A model generated the notes under the pieces. The model saw nothing but the letters and a program-made list of their open reading frames with translations. It made no database searches and was not told the DNA's origin. Source: Breoghania sp037026715 (GTDB taxonomy: Bacteria > Pseudomonadota > Alphaproteobacteria > Rhizobiales > Stappiaceae). From it: a stretch of DNA of 64,000 bases. The stretch's first letter is position 1. Every line of letters begins with the position of its first letter. Below are positions 25,678 to 32,543 of this stretch, one piece after another. The DNA lies in NCBI RefSeq assembly GCF_037026715.1, contig NZ_JBANCG010000006.1:248001-312000 (forward strand), given 5' to 3'. A program made the translations under genes and the position numbers.

Positions 25678-26400
25678 ATGAGTAGAGTGAGAAAACCGTT
25701 CCGCGTCGAGACCGCTTTCAAGACCGCCGACGCGAGCGGTGGTGTACGCGACGATTTCATGGCGAGGGAGCGTCACAAGGAGTTGCTCGACCAACTGGCA
25801 TCGCTGCGCACGCTGTTGCAGCCGACCCAGCAGGTCAGCGAGACCGTGCTTGAGGAATACAAGCGCGAGCACTCCGCCGCGCTGAAGCTGAAGGCCGAGC
25901 TCGACGACATCTACGAGGCCATCAACCGCACCAAGCACGAGATCGCGACGCTGCATCACTCCGGCTTCGAGGGCGAGGAGATGAAGCGCGTCACCAACGA
26001 GCTCGACGCGGTCGTCGTCGGCACCGAAGGGGCGACGGAACAGATCCTGGCGGCGGCCGAGTTCATCGACGAGACGGCCTCCACGCTCGCACGGCATCTG
26101 ACCGGCGACGACGAGACCCACGCCCAGGAGATCCAGGAGCGGGTGCTCACGATCTTCGAGGCCTGCAACTTCCAGGACCTCACCGGCCAGCGCATCACCA
26201 AGGTGGTCAAGACGCTGTCCTTCATCGAGGACCGCATCATCCGGATGATGGAGATCTGGGGTGGTGTCGACACCTTCAAGGACATGGAAGTCGACGCCCG
26301 CCAGACCCGCGAGGGCGACGCCGCGCTCCTCAACGGCCCGGCCCTCGACATCGACGTGGACGTCGCCTCCCAGGACGACATCGACGCGCTGTTCTCGTAA
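25678..26400 (+). CDS. cheZ: Chemotaxis protein phosphatase CheZ
   Basis: 240 residues, nearly all helical. The catalytic helix carries NFQDLTGQRITKVVKTL, with the conserved Asp167 and Gln171 equivalent to the active-site pair that dephosphorylates CheY-P. The C-terminus ends QDDIDALFS, matching the CheY-binding tail peptide. No other chemotaxis genes are nearby, so it acts on CheY encoded elsewhere. The ATG at 25678 was chosen over a TTG one codon earlier. The leader is AT-rich enough for a promoter. Confidence 0.9.
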   Translation: MSRVRKPFRVETAFKTADASGGVRDDFMARERHKELLDQLASLRTLLQPTQQVSETVLEEYKREHSAALKLKAELDDIYEAINRTKHEIATLHHSGFEGEEMKRVTNELDAVVVGTEGATEQILAAAEFIDETASTLARHLTGDDETHAQEIQERVLTIFEACNFQDLTGQRITKVVKTLSFIEDRIIRMMEIWGGVDTFKDMEVDARQTREGDAALLNGPALDIDVDVASQDDIDALFS

Positions 26401-26411
26401 CAAGCGCATCG

Positions 26412-26470
26412 CCCATCCTTCGCGACGTGCTCTCCGTCGTCATCACCCGGCTTCGTCCGGGTGATCCAGC
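26412..26470. repeat. Hybrid repeat: half of family A joined to a family B unit
   Basis: CCCATCCTTCGCGACG (26412-26427) is the left half of the family A unit, but the right half is missing and a family B unit (GTCATCACCCGG...CCGGGTGAT, 26439-26470) follows at once. The downstream ACATGCCGCGGCC matches the sequence after the B unit at 5.6 kb. Confidence 0.7.
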
Positions 26471-26591
26471 GGGCTGCGCACATGCCGCGGCCATCCATGC
26501 CGTGATCCTTCCGCGCGGCCACTTAATCCCCGCCTCGTGCGCCCTCGCGGCGATGCAATAGCCACTTGTCCCCGCCCGCAGGCATCCCGCG

Positions 26592-26746
26592 CCGCCTTTT
26601 TTCGCATTTTCGAGAAATGCGAGGCGGATTCGATGAAATTCGAACGATATTCGATGAATCGATTAATACGATTCAAAAGCGCGTCCGCCACGCCCGCCCA
26701 CCTGCCGCCCGCGGGGCGGCGGGGCAGTCCGAAGGCTGCCCTTTTT
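26592..26746 (+). ncRNA. Candidate small RNA ending in a terminator
   Basis: A hairpin (CCGCC...CGCATTT, loop, AAATGCG...GGCGG, 26592-26627) is followed by an AT-rich part with two ATTCGATGAA copies (26628-26637 and 26649-26658) and a classic rho-independent terminator: GGGCAG/CTGCCC stem then TTTTT (26722-26746). There is no gene close upstream on this strand (cheZ ends 320 bp earlier), so the terminator may close an independent short transcript. No known RNA family was recognised. Confidence 0.35.
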
Positions 26747-26855
26747 CCCTGATTTTTGCCGTTTCTCGCGCCTTGTGCGTGTGCCCTATGGTCAGTCCGC
26801 CGCGAAGCTGATAGGAACAAAACAGAAACGATTTTGCGCGCACGGGGATAAGCTG

Positions 26856-27527
26856 ATGACGGAGCAGCACGGGGATAAGGCACCGCTTGCAGTCGAACTG
26901 GCCGAGGGGCTGATGGAGGGCACGGACGGGCGTTGCCGCTGCTGGTGGCACGGCGGGTTGCCCGACTATCAGACCTATCACGACCGCGAATGGGGCCGCC
27001 CCGTCGCCGACGACCGCCGGCTTTTCGAGAAGATCTGCCTGGAGGGCTTCCAGGCGGGCCTGTCGTGGCTGACGATTCTCCGCAAGCGCGAGAATTTCCG
27101 CAATGCTTTCAACAACTTCGAGTTCGCGGACGTCGCCCGTTTCACCGACGGCGACGTGGAGCGCCTGGTGAAGGACGCCGGCATCATCCGCCATCGCGGC
27201 AAGATCGTTTCCACCATCAACAACGCCGCCCGGGCGCTTGAAATGGTGGAGGAATATGGTTCTCTGGCGGCCTATTTCTGGGCGCACGAGCCGGGCCCGG
27301 AGGAGCGTCCCGAACGGTGCACCAAGGCGGCGCTGGTCGCCAACCCGACCACGCCGGTATCCGTAAGGCTCTCGAAAGACTTGAAAAAACGCGGCTGGAC
27401 CTTTGTCGGCCCGACGACCGTCTACGCCTTCATGCAGGCCATGGGGCTCGTCAACGATCACCTGGAGGGCTGCTGCTGCCGCGACGAGGTGGAAGCCGAG
27501 CGCGCCACCTTCACGCGGCCTGTATAG
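26856..27527 (+). CDS. tag: DNA-3-methyladenine glycosylase I
   Basis: 223 residues. It removes 3-methyladenine from alkylated DNA in base excision repair. Typical Tag blocks are RCRCWWHGGLPDYQTYHDRE followed by WGRPVADDRRLFE, LEGFQAGLSWLTILRKRENF, DAGIIRHRGKI and the C-terminal DHLEGCCCRDEV, which together provide the Cys/His zinc site. The ATG at 26856 follows GGGGATAAG; a longer frame from 26775 would start within the region after the terminator and is less likely. It appears monocistronic. Confidence 0.93.
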   Translation: MTEQHGDKAPLAVELAEGLMEGTDGRCRCWWHGGLPDYQTYHDREWGRPVADDRRLFEKICLEGFQAGLSWLTILRKRENFRNAFNNFEFADVARFTDGDVERLVKDAGIIRHRGKIVSTINNAARALEMVEEYGSLAAYFWAHEPGPEERPERCTKAALVANPTTPVSVRLSKDLKKRGWTFVGPTTVYAFMQAMGLVNDHLEGCCCRDEVEAERATFTRPV

Positions 27528-27676
27528 GGGAAACGGATTTGGGGCCTTCCGGGATAAGCGATTGTCAAGTTACCTAATCTGAGGCTTTACTGGACAAGCG
27601 CGCGGGGCCGCCTTGGGAGGGGCGGCCATCGTGACGGGACCGGGAAACGGTCCGTGGATCTTGGGAGGAGAAATCG

Positions 27677-28687
27677 ATGACCTTTGCACGCCTGGCGCTT
27701 GCCGGCGCCGCCGCGCTTGCGCTCTCGCTGCCGCTCGCCGCAACGAGCGCGATGGCGGAAAAAACCACGCTGCGCATCACCTTGCAGCTTCCGATGAAGT
27801 CGCACCTCGGCCAGAACCTCGCCGTCTTCAAGGACAAGGTGGAGGAGATTTCCGGCGGGGACATCTCCGTCGAGATCTACGATTCCGCCCAGCTCTACAA
27901 GGACAACGAGGTCCCCCAGGCCGTCGGCTCCGGCGCCATCGAAATGGGGGTCGCCTCGCTCACCCGCTATGTCGGCGACGTGCCGGCCGTCGACATCTTC
28001 TATACGCCCTTCACTTTCAATTCCGAGGAACTGGTGCGCAAGGCCACCGCTCCGGGAAGCCCGGTGCGCCAGCCGCTCGACGATGCGATCCTGAAGACCG
28101 GCGCGCGCGTCCTGTGGTGGCAGGCCTATGGCGGCTGCGTGCTGCTGTCCAACGGCGGCCCGATCGCCACGCCGGCCGACCTGAAGGACAAGAAGGTCCG
28201 CGTCTTCGGCAAGACGCTGGGCCGCTGGATCGAGGCCGCGGGCGGCGCGCCGACGCTGATTTCCGGCTCGGAACAATACCTTGCCTACCAGCGCGGCACT
28301 GTCGATGTCGGCATGACCGGTGTCTCCGGCGTCAAGGCGCGCAGGCTCTGGGAGGTGATGGACACCATCACCGCGACCAACAACGCCGACATCGAGTTCA
28401 TTGTCGTGGTCAACGACACGTTCTGGCAGGGCCTGCCCGAACAGCACCGCGAATGGATCCGCGAGGCGGCGCTCTTTGCCGAAAAGAACGTGCGCGATGC
28501 CATGTCCGAAATCGAGCAGGAGGCTTACGCCGAGGCGACCAAGAACGGCATGACGGTCTATGAGCCGACGCCGGAAGACCTGGAGGCCTGGAAGGCCGCC
28601 GCGCAGCCGGTGTTCGACGACTATCTCGCCGCCTCCGGCGATCTCGGCAAGCAGGTCTACGACGCCGCGCTTTCCTTGCGCGATTAG
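27677..28687 (+). CDS. TRAP transporter substrate-binding protein (DctP type)
   Basis: 336 residues. A signal peptide spans about residues 1-27 (ending TSAMA). The mature part is a DctP-family solute-binding protein, with EISGGDISVEIYDSAQLYKD, the conserved arginine region VRVFGKTLGRWIEAAGG and YQRGTVDVGMTG. TRAP systems take up organic acids with a sodium gradient. It starts behind a GGGAGGAG ribosome binding site. The membrane subunits follow after 318 bp containing a long inverted repeat. The downstream isocitrate lyase-like enzyme suggests a C4-C7 dicarboxylic or hydroxy-acid substrate (inference). Confidence 0.92.
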   Translation: MTFARLALAGAAALALSLPLAATSAMAEKTTLRITLQLPMKSHLGQNLAVFKDKVEEISGGDISVEIYDSAQLYKDNEVPQAVGSGAIEMGVASLTRYVGDVPAVDIFYTPFTFNSEELVRKATAPGSPVRQPLDDAILKTGARVLWWQAYGGCVLLSNGGPIATPADLKDKKVRVFGKTLGRWIEAAGGAPTLISGSEQYLAYQRGTVDVGMTGVSGVKARRLWEVMDTITATNNADIEFIVVVNDTFWQGLPEQHREWIREAALFAEKNVRDAMSEIEQEAYAEATKNGMTVYEPTPEDLEAWKAAAQPVFDDYLAASGDLGKQVYDAALSLRD

Positions 28688-28721
28688 GGCGGCAGGCGAG
28701 GCGGCTCGTTCGGGGGCCGTT

Positions 28722-28891
28722 GGAAGGGATTTGTGCGGAGGCCCATCCTTCGAGACGCCGTCTTTCGACGGCTCCTCAGGATGACGTTATCGTGTTGTTG
28801 GTTCCTTCGATTCATCAACAAATACAACGTCATCCTGAGGAGGCTGCGAAGCGGCCGTCTCGAAGGATGGGCCTCCGCACCAATCCCTTCC
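28722..28891. repeat. Long inverted repeat built on family A units
   Basis: Two family A units face each other (28742-28790 and 28826-28871). Here the symmetry extends beyond the unit: GGAAGGGATT, GTGCGGAGGCCC and ATCCTTCGAGACG on the left are matched by their complement up to 28891, giving arms of about 36 bp with one mismatch. The structure separates dctP from dctQ and could form a strong hairpin in the transcript. The rest of 28688-29005 holds no gene. Confidence 0.85.
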
Positions 28892-29005
28892 GATGGCCCG
28901 CGCACCGCTCCCGTATCGGCCCCTGAAAATCGGCGGATCGCGCTCTGCGCGAAACCCGGTCTCGCACACCTTCCTGCTCCTTGTTCCGCGACTGTCAGGA
29001 TCCCC

Positions 29006-29524
29006 ATGCTCTCCATGATCGACCGACTTTCGGCAGGCCTAGGCCGGGTGGCGGCACTGGCCTATTTCGCCACCGGCCTGATGCTCGCCTGGGAAGTCTT
29101 CATGCGCTACGTCTTCATCGCGCCCACCATCTGGGCGGCAGAGCTGTCGCAGCTCTGCCTCGTGTGGGGGACGTGGCTTGCCGCCGCCTGGCTGCTGCAC
29201 AAGCGCCAGCACATCCGCATCACCCTTCTGACCGACCATCTGCCGCCGCCACTGCGCCGGCTTCAGGAAGTCGCCGTCCTGCTCTTTATCGCAGGCTTCG
29301 CGGCGGCCGTGACGTGGTACGGCGCGCCGCTCGCCTATGACAGTTTCGCGCGCGGGCGGACCACCGGATCGATGCTCGATATCCCGATCGTCTGGTCGGA
29401 AATGGCCGTTCCGCTCGGCTGCGCGCTGCTGTGCCTGCAGGCGCTCGCCGAGGCGTTGCGCACCGCGCTTCACGGTCCGTCCGTTCCCGGTCACGCAGGC
29501 TCCGAGGCGGAGGGCATCCATTGA
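29006..29524 (+). CDS. TRAP transporter small permease (DctQ type)
   Basis: 172 residues with four membrane helices, the usual DctQ layout. A TGLMLAWEVFMRYVFIAPTIWA stretch, marked by an ARG after the first helix (MRYVF) and WAAELSQLCLVWGTWLAAAW, is typical. It is the small membrane subunit that couples the binding protein to the large DctM subunit. The ATG at 29006 has AGGA 6 bp upstream. Its stop codon overlaps the TTG start of dctM. Confidence 0.88.
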   Translation: MLSMIDRLSAGLGRVAALAYFATGLMLAWEVFMRYVFIAPTIWAAELSQLCLVWGTWLAAAWLLHKRQHIRITLLTDHLPPPLRRLQEVAVLLFIAGFAAAVTWYGAPLAYDSFARGRTTGSMLDIPIVWSEMAVPLGCALLCLQALAEALRTALHGPSVPGHAGSEAEGIH

Positions 29525-30795
29525 CCACGGTTCTCATTCTCGTCTGCCTCTTCGCGCTGCTGCTTGCCGGCATTCCGGTCGCCTTCGCACTCGGCGGGCT
29601 CGGCCTGCTGTTGCTGATCGTCGGCGGTTTTTCGCCGCTGATGGTGCCGCAGGGGCTGCTGTCGTCGGTCGACAGCTTCGTGCTGATCGCCGTGCCGCTG
29701 TTCATCCTGATGTCGAACGTGCTGCTGAAGGGCGGGGTCGGGCGCGATCTCTTCGCCGCCGTGCAGGCCTGGGTCGGCCACTGGCCGGGCGGGCTCGCGG
29801 TCGCCACCATCGTCTCGTGCGGGATCTTCGCCGCGATCTCCGGCTCCTCGGTCGCAACGGCCGCCACCATCGGCACGGTCGCTATCCCGGAAATGACCGC
29901 GCGCGGCTATCCGCGCAAATTCGTCCTTGGCCTGCTGGCGGCCGGCGGCACGCTCGGCATTCTCATCCCGCCCTCGATCCCGATGATCGTCTACGGCGTG
30001 ATCACGGAAGAATCGGTCATCAACCTGTTTCTGGCCGGCGTCGGCCCGGGTCTTCTGCTGATGGGACTCTTCATCGCCTTCGCCATGCTCTATGCGCGCT
30101 TTTCCGCCGATTACCGGCCGAGCCCGAAAGCCGACTGGCCGACGCGCGGCTGGACAGCGCTGCGCGCGCTGCCCACGGCCTTTCTCGCCTTCTACATCAT
30201 CTCCGGCATCTACGACGGCTCGTTCACGCCGACTGAGGCCTCGGCCATCGGCCTCATCGGCGCGCTCATCGTCACCGGCGCCGTGCTGCGCACGCTGACA
30301 TGGAGAAAGCTGTGGGAAGCGATCGTGGAGGCGATGACGACCTCGGTCGCGATCCTGCTGATCGTCGCCGGCGCCAAGGTCTTCGGCAAGGCGATCACGC
30401 TCTACCGCATCCCGCAGGAGATCTCGATGACGATCGCCTCTTCGGTGGACTCAACGGGCCTTTTCGTCCTGCTGGTGGCCGGCGTCCTGCTGCTGATGGG
30501 CCTCGTCATGGAAACGCTGTCCATGATGCTGATCATGGTGCCGGTGCTGGCCGGTTCGCTCGCCGTCCTCGGCATCGATCCGATCTGGTTCGGCGTGTTC
30601 TTCGTGATCATGGTCGAATGCGCGCTGATCACCCCGCCGGTGGGGCTCAACCTCTATGTCATTCAGGCGGTCGGCAAGGCGGGGCTCGGGGAGATTTCCG
30701 TCGGGGTGGTGCCGTTTCTGGCGCTGATGCTGGTGGCCGTCGCCGCCATCTTCATCTGGCCGGACATCGCGCTCTGGATCCCGTTCAAGATGTGA
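29521..30795 (+). CDS. TRAP transporter large permease (DctM type)
   Basis: 424 residues and about a dozen membrane helices, the normal size of DctM. Motifs include SGSSVATAATIGTVAIPEM, AGGTLGILIPPSIPMIVYGV and VECALITPPVGLNLYVIQ. Translation starts at TTG 29521, overlapping the dctQ stop (TTGA), which is a common coupling pattern; an upstream in-frame opening lies wholly inside dctQ. It forms the ion-coupled translocation channel of the transporter. Confidence 0.93.
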   Translation: MTTVLILVCLFALLLAGIPVAFALGGLGLLLLIVGGFSPLMVPQGLLSSVDSFVLIAVPLFILMSNVLLKGGVGRDLFAAVQAWVGHWPGGLAVATIVSCGIFAAISGSSVATAATIGTVAIPEMTARGYPRKFVLGLLAAGGTLGILIPPSIPMIVYGVITEESVINLFLAGVGPGLLLMGLFIAFAMLYARFSADYRPSPKADWPTRGWTALRALPTAFLAFYIISGIYDGSFTPTEASAIGLIGALIVTGAVLRTLTWRKLWEAIVEAMTTSVAILLIVAGAKVFGKAITLYRIPQEISMTIASSVDSTGLFVLLVAGVLLLMGLVMETLSMMLIMVPVLAGSLAVLGIDPIWFGVFFVIMVECALITPPVGLNLYVIQAVGKAGLGEISVGVVPFLALMLVAVAAIFIWPDIALWIPFKM

Positions 30796-30851
30796 GGTGC
30801 GCGCTTTCCCGGCGCGGCCTGCCGTCTCTCTTTCGAAAGGTCTTTCGTTTC

Positions 30852-31724
30852 ATGCACCAGTCTCCCGCCCAGCGCCTGCGCACCCTTCTGGCCGAACCGA
30901 AGATCCGCGTCATGCCGTGCTGTTTCGACGGACTGTCGGCGCGGCTCATCGGTGCGGCCGGGTTCGATCTCACCTTCATGTCGGGCTTCGCGGTCTCCGC
31001 CGCGCGCATCGGGGCGCCCGATACCGGGCTCATCTCCTACGGCGAGATGGTCGATACCGCCCGCAACATCGCCGCCGCAACCTCCATTCCGGTCATCGGC
31101 GACGGCGATACCGGCTACGGCAACGCGCTCAACGTCAAGCGCACGGTCAAGGGCTACGCCCAGGCCGGGCTCGCGGCCGTGATGATCGAGGATCAGGTCG
31201 CGCCCAAGCGTTGCGGCCACACGAAGGGCAAGCTGGTGGTGGACCGGGCAGAGGCCATCAACCGCGTCCGCGCCGCGGTGGATGCGCGCGAAGACGGCGC
31301 CGACATCCTGATCATGGCGCGCACGGATGCCCGCCATGGCCACGGGCTCGACGAGGCGCTGGAGCGCGCCGCCGCGTTCAAGGCGGCAGGAGCCGACATC
31401 CTGTTCGTTGAGGCGCCGAAATCGCGCGACGAGATGGAGCGGATCTGCCGCGAGGTGCCGGGTTGGCACATGGCCAACATCGTGGAAGGCGGCGAGACGC
31501 CCGCCCTGGTGCCGGCGGAACTGGAAGCCATCGGCTACCGCATCGTCGCCTATCCGCTGACGCTTCTCTCGGTTGCGACCCGTGCCATGACGGAAGCGCT
31601 CAGCGAGATGAAGGCCGGCCGGCACCCGGACGGCACGCTGCTGCCGTTTGCCGATTTGCGGCGGCACGTCGGCTTCGATGCTTATTATGAGGAAGAGCAG
31701 CGGTATTTCGACCGACGCGAGTGA
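30852..31724 (+). CDS. Isocitrate lyase/PEP mutase family enzyme
   Basis: 290 residues. The magnesium-binding motif GDGDTGYGN (residues 83-91) and the catalytic loop KRCGHTKGK (119-127, cysteine at 121) are intact, so this is a C-C lyase of the isocitrate lyase superfamily and not a mutase, which lacks this cysteine. Candidate substrates are 2-methylisocitrate, 2,3-dimethylmalate or oxaloacetate-like acids. The gene begins 56 bp after dctM and is likely in the same operon, so the imported acid may be its substrate or precursor (inference). Confidence 0.88.
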   Translation: MHQSPAQRLRTLLAEPKIRVMPCCFDGLSARLIGAAGFDLTFMSGFAVSAARIGAPDTGLISYGEMVDTARNIAAATSIPVIGDGDTGYGNALNVKRTVKGYAQAGLAAVMIEDQVAPKRCGHTKGKLVVDRAEAINRVRAAVDAREDGADILIMARTDARHGHGLDEALERAAAFKAAGADILFVEAPKSRDEMERICREVPGWHMANIVEGGETPALVPAELEAIGYRIVAYPLTLLSVATRAMTEALSEMKAGRHPDGTLLPFADLRRHVGFDAYYEEEQRYFDRRE

Positions 31725-31816
31725 GGGGGGGGCGGTGCCGAAACTTGGCTATTGAGCGGGTGAGCAATTCCGAATTGCCGCCCACCCTCACGCCCGCGCC
31801 GAATGGCCCTTCAGTC

Positions 31817-32305
31817 TCACGCCTCCCGCCACCGCACTGTCGCCGCGCACACCACGCCGAAAATCAGGTGACCGACGAGCGAGGCCCAGGTCAGCGGGAT
31901 GAAGCCGAGGAAGGGCGGCTGTCCGGCGAAGAAATGCGCCATGACATAGAGCGCGAAGACCCAGAGCCCGACGCCGAAGCCGAGGCCGACGATCCACCAC
32001 GGCAGGAACGGCGTAACACTGCGCGCGAGAGGCCGGGCGATGAACAGATATCCGAGCGGATAGGCCACCACGCCGACGAAGAGGTGGATGAGTTCGGCCG
32101 CGAACCGGCTGGAAAGACCGAACACGCCCTGAACCAGCGCCGCCGGTTCCAGCGGGCCGCCCACCCAGAACGGCGTGATGCCGCGCGCCCAGATCTCCCA
32201 GGCGATATCGGCGGCGATGCCGGCGATGACGGCGGTCGCCAGCGTCGAGACGATCAGCGGCGGAAACAGCGTGTTGGCGCCTGCGCGCGCCGGCATCGCG
32301 GTCAT
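31817..32305 (-). CDS. Four-helix membrane protein, hypothetical
   Basis: 162 residues with four hydrophobic segments: LIVSTLATAVIAGIAADIAW, AAELIHLFVGVVAYPLGYLF, WWIVGLGFGVGLWVFALYVM and TWASLVGHLIFGVVCAATV. No family could be named with confidence. The ATG at 32305 is preferred because it stands 8 bp after a strong AGGAGG; an ATG at 32311 is too close to it. It is convergent with the lyase gene and divergent from the P-type ATPase gene. Confidence 0.8.
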   Translation of the reverse strand: MTAMPARAGANTLFPPLIVSTLATAVIAGIAADIAWEIWARGITPFWVGGPLEPAALVQGVFGLSSRFAAELIHLFVGVVAYPLGYLFIARPLARSVTPFLPWWIVGLGFGVGLWVFALYVMAHFFAGQPPFLGFIPLTWASLVGHLIFGVVCAATVRWREA

Positions 32306-32543
32306 GTGCATGCCCTCCTGAAAAAACAAGGTTCCTTGGGGGCTGATCTTCGTGCTCTTTACCCTTACGTCAAATAACAAGGTGATGAGTGCCGCGTGAG
32401 AGCGGCGCCTCGTGTCCCCTTGGCACGCGACCATTTACGGGCGTGTCACATCCCGGCATTGGAATAGGATGACGATCGGGGGAGCGAGCGATGCGCGAAC
32501 GAGGGCCGTGCCTTTGGGCGGAGCCGGTTCGACTGGGAGAGAC

